Both the position numbers and the translations under genes were made by a program. From NCBI GenBank assembly GCA_001972305.1, contig BDDD01000047.1, positions 406,607-470,606 on the forward strand: 64,000 bases of DNA, in the 5' to 3' direction. This document shows positions 31,637 through 41,518 of the stretch, piece by piece. The notes under the pieces are model-generated. The model saw nothing but the letters and a program-made list of their open reading frames with translations. It made no database searches and was not told the origin of the DNA. Numbering within the stretch: position 1 is the stretch's first letter; each line of letters starts with the position of its first letter. This stretch comes from Cephalotus follicularis. Taxonomy: Eukaryota; Streptophyta; Magnoliopsida; Oxalidales; Cephalotaceae.

Positions 31637-32160
31637 ATAGCTGCACACTATGACTATGAAATATGGGAGATGGATGTGAAGTCTACCTTCCTCAATGGAA
31701 ACATCGATGAAGACATTTATATGACACAACCTAAGGGTTTCATATCTAGTGGTGATGACCACAAAGTGTGTAAGCTGCAAAGGTCTATTTATGGAACGAA
31801 GCAAGCTTCGAGGTGATGGAACATCCAATTCGATGAATCAATCAAATAGTTTAATTTCATCAAGAATCATGATGAATCTTGTGTATATAAGAAGACAAGT
31901 GGGAGCTCGGTGACTTTTGTAGTCTTATACGCCGATGACATATTACGCCGATGACATATTACTCTTCGGGAATGATGTAGATATGCTCTCGGACGTAAAT
32001 GCTTGGTTATCCACAGTTTTCTCCATTAAAGGCTTGGGAGAAGCTTCCTATGTTTTGGGGATAAAAGTCTATAGTGATAGACAGAATAGTATGATTGGAT
32101 TGTCCCAGTCTTTATACATTGATAAAGTGCTGAAATGATTTATCATGGAGAATACCAATA
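31637..32160 (+). pseudogene. Reverse transcriptase of copia H, 5' truncated
   Basis: It starts abruptly in IAAHYDYEIWEMDVKSTFLNG, then DEDIYMTQPKGF, VCKLQRSIYGTKQASR and a stop at 31814. The active site YADD is encoded at about 31928-31939, but a 16-base unit holding it is duplicated (31928-31943 and 31944-31959), which shifts the frame. The palm and thumb follow in 31935-32138 (LLFGNDVDML, LGEASYVLGIKVY, GLSQSLYIDKVL) to a stop at 32136. The type resembles Tork/Angela copia elements. Confidence 0.85.
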
Positions 32161-32905
32161 GATGTTTATACCACTCTGTCATGGAATCTCACTCTCTAAG
32201 AAGATGTCTCGTAAGACACCTGAAGAGAAGCAAAGGATGATGCATATCCCTTATGCCTCAACAGTAGGAAACATCATGTATGCTATGCTATGCACTAGGC
32301 CTGATATTGTCTATGTTGAAAGTGTTACAAGCAGATATCAGTCAGATTCAGTTGAGGGTCACCAAAAAGTCGTCAAAGACTTCCTAAAGTACCTTAACAG
32401 GACTAAGGATTTGTTTCTAGTGTATGGAGGACAAGGTTTGAAAATTGAGAGTTTCACTGACTCTAATTTTTAGACAGATGTGGCTGACTCAAAGTCAACC
32501 TCAGGGTTTGTACTCACTTTAAATGTTGGGGCAGTTAGTTGGAAAAGTTCCAAACAATCAACAACTGTAGATTCAGTCATGGAAGTTGAATACATAGCGG
32601 CGTAGTCTGAAGGTGCTAAAGAAGGTGCTTGGATGAAGAAGTTCATCTGTGATCTTGGTGTTCTTCCTCCCATTGACAATCCACTATCCATATACCATGA
32701 CAACATTGAGGCCATAGCACACGCAAAGGAACCGAGGTCACATGCCAGATCAAAACATATTATGTGGTGCTTTCACCTAATATGAGAAATCGTAAAGAGA
32801 GGGGATATAAAGATGGAGTGTGTACCACGGGAAGATAACATAGCAGACCCTCTGACTAAAGCCTTACCTTGAACGATATTTGAGCGTCATCTGACAGGCA
32901 TAGGT
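32161..32905 (+). pseudogene. RNase H of copia H
   Basis: It reads STVGNIMYAMLCTRPDIVY and DFLKYLNRTKDLFLVYGG, then a stop at 32471 in the FTDSNF segment. After it come [25 protein letters not shown], a stop, then KKFICDLGVLPP and DNIADPLTKALP, the normal copia end, with stops at about 32603, 32783 and 32871. The coding part ends 30 to 40 bases before the polypurine tract. Confidence 0.85.
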
Positions 32906-32922
32906 GTAAGACATAATGGCCT

Positions 32923-32932
32923 AGTGGGAGAT
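32923..32932 (+). other. Polypurine tract of copia H
   Basis: AGTGGGAGAT directly before TGTTAGGAATAAG, the LTR start at 32933. Confidence 0.75.
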
Positions 32933-33116
32933 TGTTAGGAATAAGTCGTGCAAGCAATTGCCAATTTATGTAAATTAATTATGTAAATTGTAAAGTTATC
33001 CTTAATATTCAATAAAGATGTCTGTTCACTGTCTTGGCTGTGAGTTCAATTTTTAATTACAGTTTTAATGTACGTTTTACATAATTGAATGTCCTAAGAT
33101 TAAAGTTGAAGGAACC
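32933..33116 (+). repeat. LTR of copia H, first part
   Basis: It starts TGTTAGGAATAAG after the polypurine tract. It stops at 33116, where J is inserted, and continues at 38496. Confidence 0.75.
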
Positions 33117-33859
33117 TGATAAGCATAAAAATGTGTTATTTTTAATGACTTATTTATGATATTTTTATGCTTGGAGTAGACTACTGTGGTGGTATTTATT
33201 TGATTTTTAGGTATTATCTCATTATTACGGAATAAAAGAAAATGGAGCTAAAACGTTACTTTTCAAGTTAAAGTGGTTTGAAATCAAAGATCGGTTAAAG
33301 AGTGCACCCACTTAAGCGAGAGAAGTCAAAATTTAAAGCTCGGAAGATATTGAATATTGGGCTCATTTTGTTCATAAAATTATTTGGAGCACTTTTAATT
33401 CTTGGGCCAGTTCATTCTGAAGTTCCGATGAAGAGATATTGTAAGAAAACAAATGTTGAAGTATGTGGAGCCCATTGATGACATCACCATGACATCACTC
33501 TCCATATTTGCAATTCTTTCACGCTGCATCAGGTCTTCAACCATGCAATCAGCCCAGCATCCAACATGCAATCCATGCGCACATGTCCAGTCCATGCGCA
33601 TTACGCATAAGAAGGCCATACATCAAATCTCCTACATCCAACAAATCAACGCCAGCAGCCCACATGCATGCATATATCTTCAGTCAAAACGCCAAAAGCA
33701 AAGCAGCCCAAAACGCCTGCATGCATTCAATAAGCCCACGAACCAATCAGTGACGCCACAAGTCCATGCAACCCAAGATCATCATGTGCCAAATACACTG
33801 TCAAATGCGGAAATAAAATTAAAAGAGGGACCACGTTGCTTTAGGTTTAGGCGGCGGCT

Positions 33860-33871
33860 ATATATATATAT
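33860..33871 (+). promoter_or_regulatory. TATA box of the J LTR
   Basis: A TATATATATAT run about 745 bases into the LTR. Confidence 0.5.
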
Positions 33872-34123
33872 TACTTGAGGCGGACAATTAAGCAGAAAAT
33901 TAAAAAACACAGTAGGGCATGGAGAGGAAGAATTCATTGAAGAAAAATATTGTTGCTTCCATCGTTATGTCCGACTAAGTATTTTTAATCCCTAGATGTA
34001 CCTGAACCCATGTTATATATATTATTCAGTTTTGGTTTCAAGTTTAATTGCATGTTTATGAGACATTTTTTTCTTGTTAATGTAGTGACAATATTGATGA
34101 GAATAATTTTTAATATATAAAAT

Positions 34124-34508
34124 TGTTCACTGTTAAAAAGAATGTTTTAAAATTTATAGCCGCAAGTGCACGGATCATGCAGTAACGGGTCGAACGTATG
34201 GAAACGTAAACTAGTTGTAATCTATCCAACCTAGGCGAAGTATACCAATTTTAAGAGATAAACTAACTAAAACTACTCCTAATTATGCAAAGTAAAATAA
34301 ATAAACAAAACAAGATTTTAAGACTTTGAACTCGAAATACTAAGAAATAAAACATGTAATGAATAAAAGTAAAGAGAATATATAATAAAGAAACGGTTTT
34401 AGGGTATAGAAACTCACCGTAGATTGTATTGAACAATTCCATTGAGTTGAACGATCATACCTTGATAAACAACGAGAGCTAGGTCTATACGGAGTGCGGC
34501 GGTGATGA
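34124..34508 (-). repeat. Truncated 3' LTR of element I
   Basis: It matches 36408-36797 closely in direct orientation. The break at 34508 falls inside the first unit of a three-unit tandem repeat that the complete LTR has at 36768-36925. Confidence 0.9.
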
Positions 34509-34789
34509 CAAGTCGTCCAACCAATTGCCTCTTTGTTTTCTTTGAGTAGGTCAATAACCTCCTCTTCCTGACTGGGAGTAAGACCAGATGAAATGATAAC
34601 AGGAAGAGTTTGGTTTTCACCAAGAAACGAGTATTTCAATGTAGAAGGAAATTCTTTAAGTTCAAGTTTTGGAGGCTCCTCAATTGATGGTTTAGGCAAG
34701 GATGTGGACAAGGGGCCCACTGGCTCTAATGGCTGCATACTAAACATGTCAACGAAATCACCTCCATCGCCATCCTCTAAATCCCGCAT
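34509..34789 (-). pseudogene. Start of reverse transcriptase of I, fused to the LTR
   Basis: The frame shows PPKLELKEFPSTLKYSFLGE, TLPVIISSGL and LLKENKEAIGW, the N-terminal region of Athila/Tat reverse transcriptase. After IGWT the frame enters LTR sequence. Nothing of the palm remains. Confidence 0.8.
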
Positions 34790-35250
34790 GCAATCATGAA
34801 ATTTCCATCAAAATCAATGTCGAATTGCGTCTCAATATAATCGGGAAAGGTATGGATTGCATTCAATTCATCGAAATCACCGGCATGCTTACCCAACCGG
34901 AACACATTAAAATCCATGGACGTATTTCCGAAGCTTAATCTCATCAGACCGTTTCGGCAATTGATTAGCGCATTACTTGTAGCGAGGAAAGGTCTACCAA
35001 GGATAACAGGAATTTGATCATTTAAGTTTGCAATAGGCTGGGTGCCTAAGACGACGAAGTCGACAGGAAAGAAAAACTCTCCAACCTTTATCAACACATC
35101 CTTGATTTTTCCTCGCGGTACCTTCACAGACCTATCCGCTAATTGCAATGTCATCGTGGTAGGTCTTAATTCTCCTAATCCAAGCCTCTCATAGACCGAT
35201 GATGGCAACAAGTTCACACTTTCTCCTAAATCGAGCAAGGCATGCTCAAT
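34777..35250 (-). pseudogene. Aspartic protease of I
   Basis: The frame has LLDLGESVNLLPSSVYERLG, then RPTTMTLQLADRSVKVPRG, PVDFVVLGTQP and IPVILGRPFLATSNALINC. The motif D-L-G (not D-T-G) with ILGRPFLAT is normal for Athila/Tat elements. A break near 35245 separates it from gag, and another near 34790 separates it from reverse transcriptase. Confidence 0.85.
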
Positions 35251-35259
35251 TTTCGTGTT

Positions 35260-36157
35260 TCAAATAACACAAGCGATTGTCGGGCAGCCAGGATCTTTAT
35301 ATTTTCGCATCGTGGGTTGCGAAAACAATGCACTAATGTTGGCTGCCAAAAAAGCCTTTTTCAGGGTCTGAAGGATCCTTTTTTTTGTGCATAAGTCTTT
35401 TAGGACTTTTGCGTAAGAGGGCACCTGTTCAATGGCTTCAAGAAATGGAATATTGATTTGAACTTGCTTAAATGTTTCAATGATTTTCTCCATTGCTGGG
35501 GCTTTCTTGTTTTGCAATCTTTTTGGAAAGGGAGCTGGTGGGTCAAATGAACGTTTTGGCTCCTCGACCGGTTGTTTCTTCTTTTCATCCTCTTTCTCCT
35601 TCCTTAGTTCATCGTGCGCATTCAATTGCATTGGTTGCACGGATGGGTCAACCAATGGTTCTTGAAAATTTTCTTGCACCAAGGGTTCCACCATTTGCTC
35701 GCTCACGTTCTCCGTTTGATCTGTGGGATGGTATTCAGTTCCACTCCTTAGGGCAAAAACTTGTATTGATGGACCCGAGGAGGAAGCTAAATTTTGCCAA
35801 TTTACCGGTTGTTGGATTTGAGCGGAATGGTTTAAGGCAGTCCTAGGATTCGGGTCAGGTTGTGAGGGCATTTTTCCTTTTTCTCTTTCGTGCAAAGCCG
35901 ATGCTAGTTGTGAAATTTGTTTTTCCATGTTATGCTGACTAGTCATCACAGTGCTGATAAGAAGTTCCATGCTCTTTTCTAACGACGACATCCTAGATGG
36001 ATCCGTTAGGTGCAGGCAACAGGATAATGGATGGTTGCACTGTCCTAGCGGGGTAGAACTTATCGCGAAGAGTTTGAAGTGGTTGTGCGTCCGCCATTGG
36101 TCTTGGTTGATGAATTCTTTCTAAGCGATGATTTGGACCACGAACCCAATCGGTCAT
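35260..36157 (-). pseudogene. gag of element I, centre deleted
   Basis: A short N-terminal piece (36157-35993) reads MTDWVRGPNHRLERIH and then FYPARTVQPSIILLP before a stop. The next frame (35991-35260) begins MSSLEKSMELLISTV and goes on with EKQISQLASALHEREKGKMPSQ, which in complete Athila elements is near the C-terminal end of gag. The main capsid part and any zinc knuckle are absent. The end has RKYKDPGCPTIACVI, the junction to protease. Confidence 0.75.
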
Positions 36158-36383
36158 AAACTAAAACTAAGTCAGAGAACCTAAGCTAAGGAAGAAACCT
36201 AATTTATCTAAGGTTAGAAAATTGTTAAACATTATGCAAATGAGGTTAGGGTTTGTTAAAAGTTATGATGACTCCTATTTAAACTAAATTAGAGTTGTTA
36301 AAAAAAAACACAAAAACAGAAATAATAAAGAACCAATAAATACTACGAATCAGTCGAATAAATTTAAACTAATTTAAACCGTT
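36158..36383 (-). other. Leader of element I
   Basis: AT-rich untranslated region between the PBS and the gag remnant. No further feature is seen. Confidence 0.6.
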
Positions 36384-36401
36384 TCCCCGGCAACGGCGCC
36401 A
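36384..36401 (-). other. Primer-binding site of I (Asp tRNA type)
   Basis: The minus strand reads TGGCGCCGTTGCCGGGGA, complementary to the 3' end of plant aspartate tRNA, the usual Athila/Tat primer. It lies six bases after the LTR end. Confidence 0.92.
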
Positions 36402-36767
36402 AAAACTTGTTCACTGTTAAAAAGAATGTTTTAAAATTTATAGCTGCAAGTGCATGGATCATGCAGTAACGGGTCGAACGCAGGGAAACGTAAACTCGTT
36501 GCAATCTATCCAACCTAGGCGAAGTATGCCAATTTTAAGAGATAAACTAACTAAAACTACTCCTAATTATGCAAAGTAAAATAAATAAACAAAACAAGAA
36601 TTTAAGACTTTGAACTCGAAATACTAAGAAATAAAACATGCAATGAATAAAAGTAAAGAGAATATATAATAATGAAACGGTTTTAGGGTATAGAAACTCA
36701 CCGTAGATTGTATTGAACAATTCCATTGAGTTGAACGATCATACCTTGATAAACAACGAGAGCTAGG

Positions 36768-36925
36768 TCTATACGGAGTACGGCGGTGATGACAAGATGT
36801 ATGAGTAGACATGCTAGGTCTATACGAAGTACGGCAACGATGACGGCAAGACGTATGAGTAGACATGCTAGGTCTATACAAAGTGTGTTCATTGCGACAA
36901 ATCGTATGAGTAGACTCCGTTGAAT
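36768..36925 (-). repeat. Three-unit tandem repeat in the LTR of I
   Basis: GCTAGGTCTATAC occurs near 36768, 36820 and 36869, each followed by related sequence ending GTATGAGTAGACT or similar. Units are about 50 to 57 bases. Confidence 0.8.
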
Positions 36926-37302
36926 TAAGCACCATTTATTCACCAACTTTAAGCTTCACTGACAAGATGTTTGTGGATTTTAATCAGACAGACAAGGTGT
37001 GTGTGAAGGCAGAAATATTGAAGAACAAATCAAATATTCAAGGATTTTTATTGATGGAATTGAAACAATAACAATCTAGGCTTGTTCTTCCCTAAAACCT
37101 TGGAAAGTTTAGCTACTAAACATTGTAAAACAAAACAAAAGAGAAATTAGGGTTCTTTAACCTCTCTACTACTCTACTTACATGTTTCTGGCCGAAATAA
37201 CATTGTTTTTATACTACACAATTGATCAAAAATGGAAGAAAAGCAATCCTAGTTACAAAATATGGCAAAAATCTAATCTTTCTATTTCTGCTGCAGAGGA
37301 GG

Positions 37303-37652
37303 GTGTCGACTTCTTTTGAAAGGCGTCGACTTCTTTTGATAAAAATCTCGACTTTTTGATATGCGAGTGAAAGGCGTCGACTTCTTTTGTGAAAGACGTA
37401 GACTTCTTTTGCTCCAAAAGTTACAGGTCTTATTGGCATAAAGACGTCGATGTTCATGTTTAAAGACGTCGACTTCTTTCTCATAGCTCTTTGAAGATTG
37501 TTGCATTTTTCCAGAAAAGACGTCGACTTCCAAAGAAAGACGTCGACTTCTTTTCTCCAACCAAGAAATGTCATCGATACTTTATGAAAGGAGTCGACTT
37601 CTTTGATGTAAACCCAGAAAAGACATCGACTTTTAAGGAAAGGCGTCGACGC
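37303..37652. repeat. GACGTCGACTTCTTT-type cluster in the LTR of I
   Basis: About thirteen copies, mostly AAGACGTCGACTTCTTTT or GGCGTCGACTTC, for example at 37305, 37325, 37375, 37402, 37442, 37464, 37520, 37538, 37590, 37620 and 37640. In minus-strand sense it is in U3, upstream of the TATA-like site. Confidence 0.85.
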
Positions 37653-37934
37653 TTTTGATCTGTTTTCTGCAGAATTTGGCATTTCTTCAATCTTTATACT
37701 TTAAGCTCCAATTTTGCACACTTTTGGGTAGTATTCTTGCACTTTGGTCATTTAGCACTTGTACCTGAAAATCATTAAAACACAACCAAAGTAGTCTATT
37801 CCAAGCATAAAAATATCACAAATAGAAGATTAAAAACAACACAATTTTATGCTAAACAAAAATCTGTTTTGATGATTTATTGTTAGTAGCTTTATTTCAT
37901 CTATATCATGCAATATTTTTCTATGTGATTGAAC

Positions 37935-38145
37935 CAATGACAGCCTTTAACCAATAAACCTTTTGAGAGTATCAAGGTGTGACAGGATAGGTTGTACCTA
38001 GGCAAAATCACTAGTTTTCTGTGTTAACCAAAAACAGTCTTTAACCAATCAACCTTTTGAGAGAATCAAGGTTTGACAGGGTAGGTTGTACCTAGGTTGA
38101 TTCGGTAAATTTCTACACTAAACCGAAACTTGTGCCATGAATTTG
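37935..38145 (+). repeat. Two-unit tandem duplication in J
   Basis: Two units of about 100 bases share TTTAACCAAT, AACCTTTTGAGAG, TATCAAGGTGTGACAGG (or a variant) and GGTTGTACCTAGG. They lie in the right part of the J LTR. Confidence 0.8.
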
Positions 38146-38495
38146 AATATATATATATATATACATGCGGGGATTCTCACATCTACGGGATTGTTGTTTC
38201 ACATTATTTTTCTTATTTATTTATTTTGTTAGTTTACATTAGATATTTAATTTGAATTGTTTAGTTTTTCATTAAATTAGTTTAATCCAAATCAATTCTC
38301 TCTTTTTAATTTATTTATTTGCATTGCTAGCTTAGATTAAATTAATTTAATATTTGTTACTTCTGTTTAGTGGCATCCTAGGTTTATTTTTATAGCATCT
38401 CCTTTCAGCTCTTCGTGGGAACGATCCCTACTTCCACTTGATAAATTGTTAGATTAGGGTAATTTTGATTCGGTCTAACGACACCCATCAGAACC

Positions 38496-38947
38496 AAGTT
38501 CTTGATGAGATCAAGATGTGAGAATTGAAATATCGGTAAGCTTTATTCTTAAATCTTACTGGTCGTAGGATTAAATACTCAGGCCATACTTAATCCAATA
38601 AGACCAGCACATAGTATGCCAGCTCGTATAGAGGGTGACTGATCTCACATGTTATCTTGTAGAGACAAGGGTAATACATATGAGTGAATGAGTTCACTGA
38701 AACTGACCAGCTAAATGGAGTGCCTGTATAAAATTTTTACTGTACGTCAAACAAACATTCCTAAAAGCAGCAGTGCGACAGTGGTCCTTAGACATTAGCA
38801 ACCATTGATAACCTGTGCGTAGGATGTTGTGCTTTAATAATGCTTACATGTGTCTCCTAACCACGAGGAGTATACAGGTACTGATTGGGTGTGGCATGCG
38901 TGTGGAAGTGATAAGTGAGTGTGCAAGAATGGATCCACTACTCCCAG
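38496..38947 (+). repeat. LTR of copia H, second part
   Basis: This sequence follows the second GAACC of J and runs up to K. No gene is seen. It is assigned to H because J is a precise insertion with a TSD. Confidence 0.65.
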
Positions 38948-39639
38948 TGTGACGACCCGAATTCCCTTTTGTACTGTTCATGCATACATCGTACCATATT
39001 ATACCGTATTGGACAGTACTATATTGTATTGAACTGAGGTATTCTTATACCCATTGACTTTGTTTTGGTTATGCATGTATAGTCGAGATTTTGGGCTGAG
39101 TTTCAGAGAGTTGATTGAATCGACTATTTAAGTCAATTCCTTGTCATTTCTCTCATTTCTCACCATTCATCCTCCTCTCTCTATCCTTCTTCCTCTCTCT
39201 CTAGCTGAGCAGCCTCCATCTTCCGCCTTTGCAGCCCCGGATTGCATCTCCATCGACAAGGACAGCGATTGCAAGTAGTGGATTGGTGATTCAACGGCAT
39301 AGTAGCGGTTTGAGTGATTGGAAGCTCAACTTTTGAAGCTTCAGTGATAGGTAGGACTTTTTAATTGAATTGCCTACCTCCTGTATTGATTGAATGATTG
39401 ATTGTACTGATTGAATGACTGATTGAATGATTGAACTGAGTGCATTGGGGTTTTTAGGGTTTATATCAAACCATTGACCTAATTGTTGATTAAAGGATTG
39501 AATTTGAATTTGGAAGGTTGTAACTAGTCTTACTAACCTCAAATGATTGATTGTAAACTTTGGTTTTCAAAGAATGGCTTTGAATTGGATTTTGACTTGA
39601 GATTGGCCCTATTTTCTACATAAAATCGACTTTGCCCGA

Positions 39640-39972
39640 AAAAGACATCGCCCTTAGCCCAAAGACGTCGATGTCTTTCTCATCTGAGTGCTATAACCTT
39701 GATTCTGCAGCAAAGCCATCGACGTCTTTCAAAGACATCTACGTCGTCGCCTCGAGATGTCTCTCCCCTGGAAAGACATCGATGCCGAACATCGATGCGC
39801 ATTCTCAGGCTATTTTTATTGAAAAGCATCGACGCCTTTCTCCAAGGACATCGACGTCTTTGGCCAGATCTCCACACAAAGAGGGAAAGACATCGATGTC
39901 TTTCAAAGACATCGACGTCTTTCCACCGTTTTAAAGAGGAGTCGATGTCTTTCACCAAAGACATCCATGCCT
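39640..39972. repeat. AAAGACATCGACGTCTTT-type cluster in the 5' LTR of K
   Basis: About fourteen copies; several are near-perfect 18-base palindromes, for example at 39661, 39714, 39771, 39824, 39845, 39888, 39906, 39936 and 39957. It lies about 500 bases downstream of the TATA-like site, probably in R or U5. The whole block is missing from the 3' LTR. Confidence 0.9.
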
Positions 39973-40084
39973 AATGTACTAAAAGGAGTTTTTAATTGTT
40001 TTAAAGATGGTTTTCAACTTCTTTTCACATTGCCACTTGGCTAGAGCCTCACTTGAGGTGTTCAAGTGTTTGAAAATAGTTTTA

Positions 40085-40325
40085 ATGATTGTATTGATCG
40101 ATTGATTGCTTGATTCATGAGTGTTGTTGTGAGTCTAAGTCGGTAAAATGGACGCACGTTTCCATCCCTCCATTAGACAGCACCACTTATCAGCCTTGCT
40201 CCGACATTGTATTGATACATTGATCGATTGCTTGAGTCGTGAGTGTTGTTGTGAGTCTAAGTCGGTACGATGGATGCACGTTCCCATTTCTCCATTAGAC
40301 ACCACCACTTATTGACTTTACTTAA
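40085..40325 (+). repeat. Two-unit tandem duplication (121 bp) in the K LTR
   Basis: GAGTGTTGTTGTGAGTCTAA occurs at about 40128 and 40249, each followed by ATTAGACA and CACCACTTAT. The 3' LTR has the same pair near 46782 and 46903, so the duplication predates the insertion. Confidence 0.85.
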
Positions 40326-41339
40326 TGTTGGATTGACTCGATTGAACGATTGATTGTATTGTATGGATCCTATAGAGCGACCTTGTGGTTTACATCAACA
40401 TGTTAGGTTGACTTTGTCCACCTATACCATTGACCATTTCTTTTATTGTATTGTCTTACTGAGGAGCATGTGCTGACAAGGACGATTGATTGACGATTGA
40501 CGCTTGCTGAGGGCCGTAGCTCCCTAACGGCATCAGTAGCTCCCTCAGTTGTAGCTCATCGAGATTGTATTGGCCCAGCCATAGGCTGGAAGATCTATGC
40601 GTTCTAGACCTAATCAGTCTGAGAACCGAAGATATATCTCCCACCCTTTTTGAAGGACTACCTTCCGTGGGATTGATCACTGATAACTAATTGACATTGA
40701 ATTCACACCTGTCACACGCTCTATAGGATATTGATTGATTGATTGGGTGTTTCATACACCACAACTGAGTGTCGGCCATTGATTGATTATTATAGATCCT
40801 ATCCGTATGCTCTGTTATGGGCCATTGTCATACGGGTAGTCTGATAGCCAATTGTACATGTACATTTGCCATGTCATGCATTGATATTGTACACCGCACA
40901 TTGATATTGTATAGATTGTCACCGATATTGCACATTGTACATGCATACATGCTGCATGGGGTTTCTGCTTAGCCAGTGTGGCTAACCCCATCCTTCGGGA
41001 TGGGCTTGTGTTGTACCTTTGTGTGCGGCATAGGTAGGGCAGCAGGTAGCAGTGGACAGAAGGACTGAAGACCCATTGATCGCACGACTGCTTGGGCATC
41101 GCAGAGCTGATTGAGACATTGTAGTGAAAGGATTGATTTGATAATGTATTGTAAAAGACTGGTATTGTAAAGGATTTGTATTATATGGATGAATTTGTAT
41201 TGTATCTTCCATAAATGTTATGTATTGCAAATTTTTATGTTTTTCCGCATTTCTATATTGCTAGTCCCGACCATTGTATTGTGTAATGGATTGAGAGTAA
41301 TGCCACGTGTCCGCCCTGCGAGCGCGGGGTGTTACAGTA

Positions 41340-41350
41340 TGGTATCAGAG
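41340..41350 (+). other. Primer-binding site of K
   Basis: TGGTATCAGAG, three bases after the LTR end, initiator methionine tRNA type. Confidence 0.92.
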
Positions 41351-41518
41351 ACATTGGTCGGCTAGCTAACTAAGTATATTAATACGATGATTGAGATTGA
41401 CTGAATGGATTTGCATGATATATGTTCTGGTTTATTCATGCTATCGTTTTAGAAAAGAGAATGATATTGGAATTGAAAGTGATGGCATCTGATCATCCCA
41501 TTGTTGTCTTTTATAGAA

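Larger units (their letters stand above)
34124..37858 (-). mobile_element. Element I: internally deleted Athila-type element
   Basis: It is flanked by AAAAT (34119-34123 and 37859-37863). On the minus strand it has a 5' LTR (37858-36408), a PBS, pieces of gag, protease, the start of reverse transcriptase, and then the last 385 bases of a 3' LTR (34508-34124). Pol runs straight into the LTR, so the rest of pol, the polypurine tract and most of the 3' LTR are deleted. It lies inside J, an LTR of a related family, in the opposite orientation. Confidence 0.88.
36408..37858 (-). repeat. 5' LTR of element I (1451 bp)
   Basis: The minus strand starts TGTTTAGCATAAAATTG at 37858 and ends CAGTGAACA at 36408. 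It has a TATA-like GTATAAAAAC at about 37214-37205, a GTCGAC cluster upstream of that, and a three-unit tandem repeat near the end. Confidence 0.9.
33117..38490 (+). mobile_element. Element J: solo Athila-type LTR with nested I
   Basis: It starts TGATAAGCATAAAAATG at 33117 and ends CACCCATCA at 38490. GAACC flanks both sides (33112-33116 and 38491-38495). Without I and one TSD copy it is about 1.63 kb. The start aligns with the LTR start of I on the opposite strand (the TTTTTATGCTTGGA...AGACTACT region is in both). The right part has a GTGGGAACGATCCCTACTT-like end seen in Athila LTRs. It has no internal region. Confidence 0.85.
31637..38947 (+). mobile_element. Element H: 3' half of a Ty1/copia element with nested J and I
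   Basis: It comprises reverse transcriptase from the middle, RNase H, a polypurine tract and an LTR that starts at 32933. The LTR is interrupted at 33116 by J, resumes at 38496 and is interrupted again by K at 38948. The 5' half is missing: its place is taken by the satellite. Confidence 0.8.
38948..41336 (+). repeat. 5' LTR of element K (2389 bp)
   Basis: It starts TGTGACGACCCG and ends GGGGTGTTACA. A TATA-like TATTTAAG is at 39125. It includes a GTCGAC cluster at 39640-39970 and a 121-base tandem duplication near 40090-40320. It is collinear with the 3' LTR except for the block 39510-40072. Confidence 0.92.

Noticed and set aside
37209..37682. A 157-codon minus-strand frame with repeating EVD, STSF and RRLS residues
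   Set aside because: It lies over the palindrome cluster in the LTR of I. Palindromic repeats give similar residues in several frames; there is no start context, homology or conserved frame.
38140..38162. TA run as a promoter
   Set aside because: It is a simple TA microsatellite in the right part of the J LTR, far from the likely TATA box at 33860.
39632..39974. Overlapping frames of 91 to 100 codons on both strands (KDIDVF, RRLS, KTSTS repeats)
   Set aside because: Same cause as in element I: an artefact of the GTCGAC cluster in the K LTR. The block is absent from the other LTR of K.
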